A stretch of 64,000 bases of DNA from Ardenticatenaceae bacterium (GTDB lineage Bacteria; Chloroflexota; Anaerolineae; Promineifilales; Promineifilaceae): contig JACKBU010000003.1 in assembly GCA_020634395.1 (NCBI GenBank), positions 124,001 through 188,000 of the forward strand, in the 5' to 3' direction. Below, in pieces: positions 44,028 to 53,200 of the stretch. Numbering within the stretch: the stretch's first letter is position 1; the number at the start of each line of letters is the position of its first letter. Below the pieces are notes generated by a model, which was not told the DNA's origin, ran no database searches, and saw nothing but the letters and a program-made list of their open reading frames with translations. The position numbers were made by a program, and so were the translations under genes.

Positions 44028-44543
44028 ATGGCCCACCATATCGAACTCAACCCGGTCCATCACCTCACTATTGGCACGATGGGCGAACCAGGTCACCGCG
44101 TTTTTTACCTGCAAGGCGGGCAGGGCACACAAATCGTTTCTCTGGTAATCGAGAAAGAACAGGCATCCATGCTGGCCAACAGCTTTGAATCACTGCTCGG
44201 CGAACTAAGCGAGAAGCATCCCCAGGGAGCGCGCAATGCCGAAGAGCCCGTCTGGACTGATTTGCGCTTGCGCCAGCCGGTAGAATCTCTCTTCCGCGTC
44301 GGCCACATGGGTTTGGGCTACAATGAAGACAGCGACCAGATCGTCCTGGTTGCCTATGAACTTGTAGAAGAAGGGGAAGAACCGAACGTCGTCAGCTTTT
44401 GGGCTTCCCGCAATCAGATTAAATCGCTTATCCGGCACACTGAAGACGTGGTAAAAGCGGGACGGCCTATTTGCGGCAACTGCGGCCGTCCTATTGATCC
44501 CACAGGACATTTCTGCCCTAACCGGAACGGGCATATTCATTAA
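44028..44543 (+). CDS. DUF3090 family protein
   Basis: A 171-residue protein of unknown function. IELNPVHHLTIGTMGEPGHRVFYLQ is the family's N-terminal signature; the middle is RVGHMGLGYNEDSDQIVLVAYEL. The C-terminus carries a small zinc-ribbon-like cluster CGNCGRPIDPTGHFCP (three Cys plus His). It starts two bases after the phosphomutase stop, and the kinase-like gene starts two bases after it, so all three are translated together. Confidence 0.93.
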   Translation: MAHHIELNPVHHLTIGTMGEPGHRVFYLQGGQGTQIVSLVIEKEQASMLANSFESLLGELSEKHPQGARNAEEPVWTDLRLRQPVESLFRVGHMGLGYNEDSDQIVLVAYELVEEGEEPNVVSFWASRNQIKSLIRHTEDVVKAGRPICGNCGRPIDPTGHFCPNRNGHIH

Positions 44544-44545
44544 CT

Positions 44546-45322
44546 ATGGCTGGAATGGCTTCGGCCGACGATTCGGCGGAAATTCTGAACCTGTTACAAA
44601 CTGGCATATTAGAGGTTGAAGGGCTCCTGCCCTGGAGTTCCAACTACACGTTTTTAGTACAAATTTGTAGCCAAGCAGCTGCAGGCGACAAGACAAAGAT
44701 CGAAGCAGTTTACAAACCACGGCGCGGGGAACGGCCGTTATGGGATTTTTCTCAGGGCACACTTTGCCAAAGGGAGCGTGCAGCTTTTCTGACCAGCCAG
44801 GCTCTCGGCTGGAACCTGGTGCCGCCCACCGTTTTACGCGAAGGACCGCACGGTCTGGGATCGGTGCAGTTGTTTATCACCCACGACCCCGACAGCCACT
44901 ATCTCACCTTCGAAGGCGAGCCGGCATATCGGGCACAACTGCAGAAGATCGTGCTCTTCGACATCATCGTTAACAACGCCGACCGCAAAAGCGGGCACGT
45001 TTTGCTAGAAGAAAGCGGCAACAGCGACGGCAGCAATCGCCTGTGGACCATCGATCATGGGATTTGCTTTCATGTAGAACCAAAATTGCGCACAGTGATC
45101 TGGGAGTTTGCCGGCGAACCCATTCCTGACGATCTGCTGCAAACCCTGAGGGATTTTGAAGAGCAGTTGAGCACCAACGGGGAAGGCCTGCTTACCGGAC
45201 TGGCAAGTTTATTAACCCGTTCGGAAATCGCCGCCATGCAAAAACGTGCGCAGCGTTTGGTCCAGAACGGCCGGTTTAACCAGCCGGGTTCTGGGCGTCA
45301 TTATCCCTGGCCGCCGATTTAA
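44546..45322 (+). CDS. SCO1664-family PI3/PI4-kinase-like protein
   Basis: A 258-residue protein with features of the compact PI3/4-kinase-like fold. Lysine strand IEAVYKPRRGERPLWDF, a DIIVNNADRKSGHVLLEE catalytic-loop-like motif and WTIDHGICFH in the metal-binding position. The substrate is unknown. The trio phosphomutase-DUF3090-SCO1664 is conserved in Actinobacteria, often near mshC; no mycothiol gene is seen in this window. Its conserved residues look intact, so I expect an active enzyme. Confidence 0.9.
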   Translation: MAGMASADDSAEILNLLQTGILEVEGLLPWSSNYTFLVQICSQAAAGDKTKIEAVYKPRRGERPLWDFSQGTLCQRERAAFLTSQALGWNLVPPTVLREGPHGLGSVQLFITHDPDSHYLTFEGEPAYRAQLQKIVLFDIIVNNADRKSGHVLLEESGNSDGSNRLWTIDHGICFHVEPKLRTVIWEFAGEPIPDDLLQTLRDFEEQLSTNGEGLLTGLASLLTRSEIAAMQKRAQRLVQNGRFNQPGSGRHYPWPPI

Positions 45323-45358
45323 ACGGCCGTAATCGGACTCATACAAACAGAAACACCC

Positions 45359-46558
45359 ATGACTTTCAAACTGCTCATCGTCGATGATCACCCGGAAACA
45401 CGAAGCATCATCGGGCGTGTATTGGAACAACAGGGCTATCAGGTTGTGACGGCCGTCAACGGCGCCGAAGGCCTGAAGCTGGCCGAGCAGGAAAAGCCAG
45501 ATCTGATCTTGCTAGACTTTATGATGCCGGTGATGGACGGCCGTGAAACGTGCCAGCGGCTGCGCCAACGCCCAGAAATGGCCAAAGTGCCCATCATGAT
45601 GTTTACGGCCGTGGATGACCCCCAGCAAAAACTCTCCGTCTTCGATGCCGGCGCCGATGACTATATCAACAAACCGACTGAACCCACTGAACTGGTCGAT
45701 CGCGTCAAAACCCTGCTGAAAACTGCTTACGGTCCCCTTCCAGAAACAGGCTCCCACGATGAAACACGCCTCCAACAAGCCACCGATGCCCCCACTTTTC
45801 TGGAAAGCACCACGTCGCGACCTGGAGCAGATCAGCTTATCGCCGTGTTGGGCGCGCGCGGCGGCGCTGGCACAACCACCGTCGCCATTAATCTGGCGGC
45901 CGTATACGCCAGCCTGGGCCAGCCCACCACCCTGATAGACCTGGATATGACCCAGGGCCACATTGGGCTTTATCTGAACCAGAAAAATGCCGGCGGTCTC
46001 AATATGTTGGCTACCCTTCCTGAAGAAGACTTTGGCGAACACCTGCCGGGAACCTTCGTCTCTTACAGCCACAATCTACGTCTGCTGCTGAGCCAGGTCA
46101 ATCAAAACCGGCGTTTTGCCCGTCTAAGCGGTTTGCAAACGGCCGTCTTGCTAGACACCCTTTCGGCTTCCAACCAGACTATCATTGTGGACCTGGGGAC
46201 AGACCTGAACGAAATTTCGCGCGCCGCACTCGAACGCGCCGATCAGATCATCGTTTGCCTGCGCCCGGAGCGGATCGCTTTGTCTGCGGCGCGCTATCTC
46301 CTCAATTCTCTGAAGGATGGCCTCTTTCCGCTGACTGAGTTACACGCCCTCATGATCGATTTTGGGCCGCAAGGCACGCAGCTGCCACGCACGGCCGTCG
46401 AAAGCTTCCTGGGTCATCCCTTGCTGGCTACCATCTCCATTCTCCCCGCCGAGATGACCCGCGCCGTTAACAAAGCTCAGCCACTTGTCCACCTGAGCGC
46501 CCAAACCCAGTCAGGGAATTACTTGCGCCAGTTGGCGCAGCAGCTTGTAAAAACGTGA
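45359..46558 (+). CDS. Receiver-ParA/CpaE-like fusion ATPase
   Basis: A 399-residue protein. An N-terminal receiver domain (1-122) has DD at 9-10, phospho-acceptor Asp53 in LLDFMMPVMDG and Lys in INKPTEP. A short linker leads to a ParA/MinD-like domain (158-399). Its Walker A reads GARGGAGTTTVA, lacking the second lysine, as in CpaE. DLDMTQGHIGLYL and IIVDLGTDLNEISRAAL are the other conserved parts. CpaE-like proteins place pilus or other machines at cell poles. No tad genes are visible nearby; it stands between the kinase-like gene and a sirtuin. Confidence 0.88.
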   Translation: MTFKLLIVDDHPETRSIIGRVLEQQGYQVVTAVNGAEGLKLAEQEKPDLILLDFMMPVMDGRETCQRLRQRPEMAKVPIMMFTAVDDPQQKLSVFDAGADDYINKPTEPTELVDRVKTLLKTAYGPLPETGSHDETRLQQATDAPTFLESTTSRPGADQLIAVLGARGGAGTTTVAINLAAVYASLGQPTTLIDLDMTQGHIGLYLNQKNAGGLNMLATLPEEDFGEHLPGTFVSYSHNLRLLLSQVNQNRRFARLSGLQTAVLLDTLSASNQTIIVDLGTDLNEISRAALERADQIIVCLRPERIALSAARYLLNSLKDGLFPLTELHALMIDFGPQGTQLPRTAVESFLGHPLLATISILPAEMTRAVNKAQPLVHLSAQTQSGNYLRQLAQQLVKT

Positions 46559-46624
46559 CCCGCCAAACGGTATCTGGCGGCTTCTCTACAGTCCGCAAAA
46601 ACCGGCAGCAAGAGGAATGCAGTA

Positions 46625-47395
46625 GTGGATAAACTTGACGCACAAATCCAACAGGCGTTCGACATCCTGAAAAACACGCGCCACCTGGTTGCCCTCACCG
46701 GTGCGGGTATCAGTACGCGCTCTGGCATTCCCGATTTTCGCAGTCCGGAATCCGGCCTTTGGGATCATTACGACCCGATGGAAGTGGCGACCATCACGGC
46801 CTTTAAACAAAAGCCCGAGGCTTTTTATGACTGGATTCGCCCGCTAGCCCAAAAAACTCTCGTGGCCCAGCCAAACCCCGCCCACCTGGCTCTGGCCCAG
46901 CTAGAAAAATCTGGTCCCCTGCAAGCGCTCATCACCCAAAACATTGACGGGCTGCACACCAAAGCCGGTTCGCAAACGATTTACGAGGTGCATGGCCACC
47001 TGCGCGAAGCGACCTGCATGCACTGCCTGCAAATTTACCAGACGGAGGATGTATTCGCCGATTTCCTGGCCGACGGCCGTATCCCGCGCTGCCCCGGCTG
47101 CGGCGGCATTCTAAAGCCCAACATCATTTTGTTTGGTGAAATTTTACCCATAACAGTCTTGAACCGCGCCAAGCGCCAAATCAACCAGTGCGACACCTTG
47201 ATCGTCGCCGGTTCGTCGTTAGAAGTGGCCCCAGCCGGCGACCTGCCCCTGCTGGCAAAGTACGCCGGCGCAAAATTGATCATCGTCAATTTAACCGAAA
47301 CGCACATGGACTACCTGGCCGATGTGCTCATCCATGCGGACGTCGTCGATGTGCTGCCACAACTGGCGGCCAACTTTGTGCCCAATCACCCGTAA
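46625..47395 (+). CDS. Sir2-family NAD-dependent protein deacylase
   Basis: A 256-residue sirtuin. NAD site GAGIS (26-30) and GIPDFRS, QNID (105-108), catalytic His123 in YEVHGHL, a zinc site Cys131/Cys134 (CMHC) and Cys156/Cys159 (CPGC), then GSSLEVAP. All catalytic residues are present. The GTG start has AAGAGGA 8 bases ahead. The histidine kinase gene follows after 22 bases. Confidence 0.95.
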   Translation: MDKLDAQIQQAFDILKNTRHLVALTGAGISTRSGIPDFRSPESGLWDHYDPMEVATITAFKQKPEAFYDWIRPLAQKTLVAQPNPAHLALAQLEKSGPLQALITQNIDGLHTKAGSQTIYEVHGHLREATCMHCLQIYQTEDVFADFLADGRIPRCPGCGGILKPNIILFGEILPITVLNRAKRQINQCDTLIVAGSSLEVAPAGDLPLLAKYAGAKLIIVNLTETHMDYLADVLIHADVVDVLPQLAANFVPNHP

Positions 47396-47417
47396 TCAAT
47401 CGCAAAAGGTAACTGGT

Positions 47418-48653
47418 ATGCCCACAGTTGAAGAACAGGAAATACGGCCGTTCACAGCCCCCATTCAGGCAGACAGCCTGGCACGCCTGCTGGAGATCAG
47501 CACCCGCCTCAGTTCCACGCTGCACCTGGAAACCTTGCTGGACCTGGTCATGGAAGTGGCCACGGAACTCACGAACACGGAAGCAGCCTCCATTCTGCTC
47601 GTCGACCAGAAGACCGGGCAGTTACATTTTGCCGCCTCTACGGGCAGCCAGATGCCCCAAGACATCATCGTGCCCCTGGATAACAGCATTGCCGGCTGGG
47701 TTGTGCGGAACGGCCGTTCCCTCGTTTTGGCCGATGTGCAGGCCGACGACCGGTTCTACGCCAACGTCGATGAAGACCTGGATTTCCACACGCGCTCCAT
47801 GCTGGCTGTGCCCCTGGTAACGGCCAAAGGCATCATCGGCTGCCTGGAAGTCATCAACAAAGCCGACAACAGCGCCTACAGCCCCCAGGACATGGCCATT
47901 TTGGAAGCGCTGGCCTCGCAGTCGGCCGTGGCCATTCTCAATGCCCACTTGTTTCAACAGTCCGACCTGCTGGCCGAGATTATGCACGAGCTAAAAACGC
48001 CGCTCATGGCGATCACCACAGCCAGCGAACTGCTGTCGCGCCCTGACTTTCCAGCGGCAAAACAGGGCGAAGTCTTGCAGATGATTCAACGGGAATCGGA
48101 GCGATTGTCGCGGATGACCAAGGAGTTTGTCGATTTTGCCCGTCTGGAATCGGGCCGGATGCACCTGGAACGCCAACCGGTAAACATCGACGAAGTGATT
48201 AAAGATGTGGTGCGGCTGTCACAGGCGCAGGCTGAAGAGCGCGGCATTGCGCTGACGGCCGTGTGCCCGCCCGACCTGCCCACTCCTGCCGACTCCCCCT
48301 GTCTGGTCGGCGACCAGGACCGGCTGAAGCAGGTGCTGCTCAACCTGGTGAGCAATGGCATCAAGTACAATCAGGAAAACGGCCGTCTCACCATCACCGC
48401 CGCCCGCACCGACAACCAGCTAACTCTGACCGTCAGCGATACCGGCCAGGGCATCTCCCCGGAAGACCTGCCCCATCTGTTCGAGCGCTTCTACCGCATC
48501 CCCGGCAGCGAGGACCATGCCGAAGGCAGCGGCCTGGGTCTGGCCATTGCCGAAAAGATAGTCAGCGAACATCACGGCCGTATCGCCGTGGACAGCGAAG
48601 TGGGCAGCGGCACGACCTTCACGATCATCCTGCCCCTCACCCGCCCCGATTAA
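47418..48653 (+). CDS. GAF-domain sensor histidine kinase
   Basis: A 411-residue cytosolic kinase. GAF domain at about 35-178 (SILLVDQKTGQLHFAAS... GIIGCLEVINKAD). HisKA with His190 in LAEIMHELKTPLMAI. HATPase with N-box NLVSNGIKYN, G1 DTGQGIS, F-box LFERFYRIPGSEDH and G2 GSGLGLAIAEKI. No membrane span; input is presumably a small molecule or redox cofactor in the GAF pocket. Start ATG 47418 has AAAGGT nearby; the longer frame from 47322 overlaps the sirtuin and is rejected. No response regulator is adjacent; the receiver-ParA protein two genes upstream is a possible partner. Confidence 0.93.
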   Translation: MPTVEEQEIRPFTAPIQADSLARLLEISTRLSSTLHLETLLDLVMEVATELTNTEAASILLVDQKTGQLHFAASTGSQMPQDIIVPLDNSIAGWVVRNGRSLVLADVQADDRFYANVDEDLDFHTRSMLAVPLVTAKGIIGCLEVINKADNSAYSPQDMAILEALASQSAVAILNAHLFQQSDLLAEIMHELKTPLMAITTASELLSRPDFPAAKQGEVLQMIQRESERLSRMTKEFVDFARLESGRMHLERQPVNIDEVIKDVVRLSQAQAEERGIALTAVCPPDLPTPADSPCLVGDQDRLKQVLLNLVSNGIKYNQENGRLTITAARTDNQLTLTVSDTGQGISPEDLPHLFERFYRIPGSEDHAEGSGLGLAIAEKIVSEHHGRIAVDSEVGSGTTFTIILPLTRPD

Positions 48654-48671
48654 GAGCTGGCCCTGCGCCAA

Positions 48672-49277
48672 TCAGGTGGGCAGCCGCCACAGATTGGGGG
48701 TTATTTCCACCTTCGTAAAGCGACACCAGAAATCTTGCCCGATGGGACTGCACGCATACACGCCCACTTCCAGCTGGGGCGCGCCAGCGTGCAGATGGGT
48801 AACGCGCATTTGCTGCCAGCGTTCGCCATCCGCCGACTGCTCCAGCAAAAAATCGTTGCCGTTGCGGTGCAGGCGATACCAGCGCTCGTTTACATCTGAG
48901 GTGATATCTTGTGTTGCCCAGTCGGAATAGCCCAAATTAGTAACCACGGAACCCAGGCGGCTAACGGCCGTGTCCTCATACTCAATCCCCATCTTGATCC
49001 AGTTCTCGGCGTTCACCCGCACCATCAGACCGCACTGATCATACTGGCTGTGCGGCTTAAACGTCACGTGGGTGGTGAGGGTAAAATCGCCGGTTATCCG
49101 GGTAAACAGGCAGTGCCCATCATCCCGCTGAAAACCATAATGGGTGGTTTGCCAGAAATCCGTCTCCGGATTGGTCACAATTTCCGCCCCGCTGCCAAAA
49201 TAGTAGGTGTCGGGCGGATTAAACCAGTAAAAACCCGCCGGGATACCCGGCCCCGAGAATGTCTCCAATCTTTCCAT
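48672..49277 (-). CDS. DUF1349 (concanavalin-like) protein
   Basis: A 201-residue beta-sandwich protein of the DUF1349/YesU-like group. ETDFWQTTHYGFQRDDGHCLFTRITGDFTLTTHVTFKP, YDQCGLMVRVNAENWIKMGIEYED, WYRLHRNGNDFLLEQSADG and GVYACSPIGQDFWCRF follow the family order. No signal peptide, so it should be cytosolic. The exact ligand is unknown; related folds bind carbohydrate. Convergent with the GAF kinase gene. Confidence 0.92.
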   Translation of the reverse strand: MERLETFSGPGIPAGFYWFNPPDTYYFGSGAEIVTNPETDFWQTTHYGFQRDDGHCLFTRITGDFTLTTHVTFKPHSQYDQCGLMVRVNAENWIKMGIEYEDTAVSRLGSVVTNLGYSDWATQDITSDVNERWYRLHRNGNDFLLEQSADGERWQQMRVTHLHAGAPQLEVGVYACSPIGQDFWCRFTKVEITPNLWRLPT

Positions 49278-49316
49278 ACTGCCTCTTCCTGTTAAGGTTG
49301 CCTGCGCAAACCAAAT

Positions 49317-50219
49317 TCATGGGGTAATCGTAAACGTACCCGCCAATTGTTGTATCCCATTTAGGGAAAGAAGCAATTCATATACGCCCGGCGGCAGGCC
49401 GGTTTCAAAATCGTAAATGGAGACGTCACTCACTACCCCTTGCGGGCCGTAATGGAGGTAGTCCCAGGTTTCTTCGCGCACCAGCCAGGGCTGGCCGTCC
49501 TTCAGCCACTCTCGCCGCACCACGTCGCTGACGCCCATGTTCCGGTAATCCCATACGGCAAAAATTTGCTGTGTCCAGACAGGAAAACTACTTTGCGGCG
49601 CGCCAAACGGCGTTTCAGCAAAACGTAAATTAGCGATGACTGGCTCGCCGGTCGCCGGCCGGGAGAGGATGACGAACTGACCATAGGCTTCCAACACGCC
49701 ATTAACATAAAGTTCCAGCTCGTAGTTTCCCGGTTCCAGTCCGCCCAGGCCGCGATCATAAACGGAGACGTCGGTCACTACGCCGCTTGGCCCGGCGGTC
49801 CAGGCCTCGTCGCGGTTCAACCAGTTGACGCCATCCCTGCGCCAGACGCGCTGTACCCGGTCGCCGTTGACCATGCCCGCAAAATCCCATAGGGCAAATA
49901 CCTCGGCGGTGCCCACCGGAAATGCTTCCTGGGGTGGATTGTTCGGACTGGCAGCAAAGCGCAAGTTGGTGAACAGGGTGGTATCGGGCACGGCCGTTTC
50001 TACTATTTTCGCCGTTGGCGGCAGGCTGGTATTTGTCGCTGTGGGGATGAGAATGGGTATGGGCACGGCCGTATCTGTGGGGGGCGGTGCCAATGTGGGG
50101 GTGGATGTTTGCAGCGGCACGGCCGTCGCGGTAGGGAACGGTGTGGGGGTAACGGCCGTTGGCAAATTACACCCCAACAAAACCCCCAAGACAATGATCA
50201 ACACCAGCCAGTTCTTCAT
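49317..50219 (-). CDS. Lipoprotein with two tandem beta-domains
   Basis: A 300-residue exported lipoprotein. The signal peptide ends VLLGCNLP, then a T/P/A-rich linker to about residue 85. Two clearly homologous repeats of about 95 residues follow: FTNLRFAASPNNPPQEAFP...GLEPGNYELELYVNG and IANLRFAETPFGAPQSSFP...GLPPGVYELLLSLNG. Each contains a WDF/WDYR-type strand and a VVTDVSVYD / VVSDVSIYD strand. I do not know this domain. ATG 50219 is preferred because GGGA lies six bases ahead. It follows the kinase gene by 60 bases on the same strand and may be co-transcribed with it. Confidence 0.82.
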   Translation of the reverse strand: MKNWLVLIIVLGVLLGCNLPTAVTPTPFPTATAVPLQTSTPTLAPPPTDTAVPIPILIPTATNTSLPPTAKIVETAVPDTTLFTNLRFAASPNNPPQEAFPVGTAEVFALWDFAGMVNGDRVQRVWRRDGVNWLNRDEAWTAGPSGVVTDVSVYDRGLGGLEPGNYELELYVNGVLEAYGQFVILSRPATGEPVIANLRFAETPFGAPQSSFPVWTQQIFAVWDYRNMGVSDVVRREWLKDGQPWLVREETWDYLHYGPQGVVSDVSIYDFETGLPPGVYELLLSLNGIQQLAGTFTITP

Positions 50220-50279
50220 CGGCATTCCCACTTCACGACATCCGGGCCAGATCGCTGGCAAGAGAGGCTCGTGGAGCGC

Positions 50280-53200
50280 TCAGGGCGTGGGCGTGGGGAT
50301 GATGAAAGGCAAAAGATCAAAATTGGGCTGCAGTGTCACCAAAATCATCGGCGGCACCACGATCACGCTGCCCTCGTTCAGACAGGGCGTGGGGTCCGGT
50401 GCGCCGTTGCGCTGGCCGCACCAGGCATTGCCGCTGTTCCAGTTGCCATTAAACTGATCGCCGTTGCTGACCATGAAAAACTTGATTGAACCACTGCTGC
50501 CGTTGCGGAACCAGTTCCCCGTAACGATGCCGCCGCTCACGGTGCCGCTCACGGTGCCTTCGCCATCGGCATAAGTCCCTTCGATGTTAGGGCCATCCTG
50601 CGTGATGGTCAGGGTCTGGTAGGTAGAGTCCCATTCGCCATACCAGCGCGCCAGCCCGCAAGGTGTGGGGAAATCTTGCACAGCGGCATCACGCACACCG
50701 CACCAATCGGCAGTTTTGTCCCAATTGCCCTGCCACATGCTGCCCGCCGGATCGATCCAGAAGTCAAACGAACCGTTGCTGCCGTTCAGCGACCACGTTC
50801 CGGTCAGCCGGTTTTCTTCTACGATGCCGACCAGCGTGCCGGTATCAGCGAGCGCCTGGAAAGAGCCGGTGACAGTGTCGCTGCCTTCCGCCTGCAACAG
50901 GGTGACGCTGCTGCATTCCAGATAACCACAGGTGCTGGCCCATTCGCCGTCCCAAATGCCCACGGCCGTTGGCGGCGTTGCAGTAGGCGTCGGCGTAAAC
51001 GTGGGAGTGACCGGCGCCGGTTCCGGCGTATGGGTCGGCGTGGCTGTGGGCGGCAGCAGCGGATTGCTGCCTGTGGCTACTTCGATGCCATCCGGGGTGC
51101 CATCGTTGTCGGTGTCGGGATTGGTAGGAGACGTTTTGTAATCGTTGACTTCAGCGCCATCCGGCAGGGTATCACCATCCGTGTCATTATTTTTAGGCTG
51201 CGTGCCATACTGGTTGACTTCTGCCCCATCGTTGAGGCCGTCACCATCCGTGTCGGGATTATTGGGATTGGTGCCCTGCGCCTGTTCTTGCTGGTTGCTC
51301 AAGCCATCGCCGTCGTCGTCGCCCAGGGCAACGGCCGTGGCTGCCAGAGACGTGGCCGTAGCCGCTGCCGCTTCTTCGGCGCCGCGCGTGCCCAGCGCCG
51401 CAGCCGACAGCAAGGCTTCCTGCGTCTGCGTGGCCGCGATTTGGGCATTGGCAATGGCGTCGGCCGTGGCCTGCGCCGCGGTGTTCTGCTGCCGGACGTA
51501 GGTGTAAGCGCCTGCCAGGGCAACGCACAAGATAACCAGCAAAGCAATGAGCAGACCGGGCACCCAGGGTGGAATAATAGGCGTCACTTCCAACTGGCCG
51601 GCGATGCTTTGCTGGTCGCTGCTGGCCGTGTTGACCTGCATTTCGAAGGGCAAGGTCTGTTTGGCGCCGAGAAACGGCCGTTTCTTAGGCGACAATACCA
51701 TATCCACGGTCGCTGAGCTGCCGGCCATAATCGGAATCCGCGTGTGCGGCGTTTTAAAATCGATCGCCTCACCAGGATCGCGCCCGACCACGTTAAATGT
51801 GCTGTCAAAATTGCCCTCATTCCGAATGAGCAGGCGCACGGCCCCAGAACCTTTCAACTGCCGCGGCCGCATATCCAGACCGAAGCGCGTGAAGGGCTTC
51901 ACCGTCACGCTGCCGGAAACGGCCGCCGACTCCTGCTTATCGGAACGGGAAGTGACGACCAGGCGGTAACGATGCTGCCCAGAATGGGCACTGCTGTCGG
52001 CCGGGGGATGGACTGACACAGGCATAGAGCCGCGGGCGCCCGGCATTAACTGCAGCGATTCTTCGGGCAGCGTGACCCAGTTAGCCGGCAGCCCTTCCAT
52101 GTTCAGACTGAAGTGATCGACCGTCATGCCCTGATTAAACAGTTCCACCTGCATATCGGCGCGCTGGCCGGGTGTTACGTCGACGTGGGTCGGATGGACC
52201 ACCATGCCCAACTGCCCGCTGCTGCTCTGGATTTGTGACGAGCCGGGCGAAGAGGAAATGGGCATCGTAGCCTGGTAGGTCATGCCGCCCAGGGCCACGC
52301 CCGGCTGCGAACCCACTCGCGACTGACCGGCCTGCCACTGCAAGTGGTAAGGGCCGATGCGCAGTGTCTCGCCGGCTTCCCAGGGTTCGGGCACATCGGG
52401 CAGCAGTTTGCTGTCTTCTAGAAACGTGCCGTTAGTGCTGCCCAGATCTGTTACCTGCCAGCCAACGGCCGTTTTCTCCAGGCGCGCGTGCCGGCGAGAA
52501 ACACCTTTGGCCGGTAAAACCACGTCATTTTCGTCGGTGCGGCCAATAAGCAGGGTCTTTTTCTCCAGGTTTTGCGGGCGGGTGGTTTCGCCCTGCTGGG
52601 CGATGATCAGCCGGTCCACCTGGCCGGGAGCATCGGCGCTGAAGTCCCACTGGCTCGGTTCGCCGCTGGCGTCCGGCGCTTCGATCTGCGTCATCAGGCT
52701 GACGACGTTGGTGGCAGCGGCCGTTTTAAAGACGGTCACATCCTCATCGCTGAGACCGGCGGCGGCGCTGCGCAGGGCGTGGGCCATAGCCTCGCCGGTC
52801 TGGTAACGATCGGCCGGTTCTTTGGCCAGGGCTTTGGTAATAACGGCTTCCAGCGCCGCCGGCAGCCCGGGCTGAAGCTGGCGGGGCGGCAGCGGCACTT
52901 CGTTGAGATGTTTGAGGACGGCGTCTGTGGGGGTTTGAATGTCGAAGGGGAGTTTGCCGGTAGCCATCTGGTAGAGAACGACGCCGAGGGAATAGATGTC
53001 GGAACGGCCGTCTACTTCTTTGGCCAACGCCTGTTCCGGCGACATGTAGGGCAGGGTGCCCATGAACGTACCCGACTGTGTTTCGATCCCGCCTTGCAGC
53101 AGCTTGGCCAGGCCAAAATCGGTGACCACGGAGCGCACCGGCGGCTCGCCATCGCGCTCCGGCTGGTCTAACGGCCGTATGATGACGTTGTCCGGCTTGA

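Noticed and set aside
45359..46558. Loss of function in the receiver-ParA protein because the Walker A lysine is missing
   Set aside because: The GGAGTTT form is common in CpaE-like proteins, so it is not evidence of decay.
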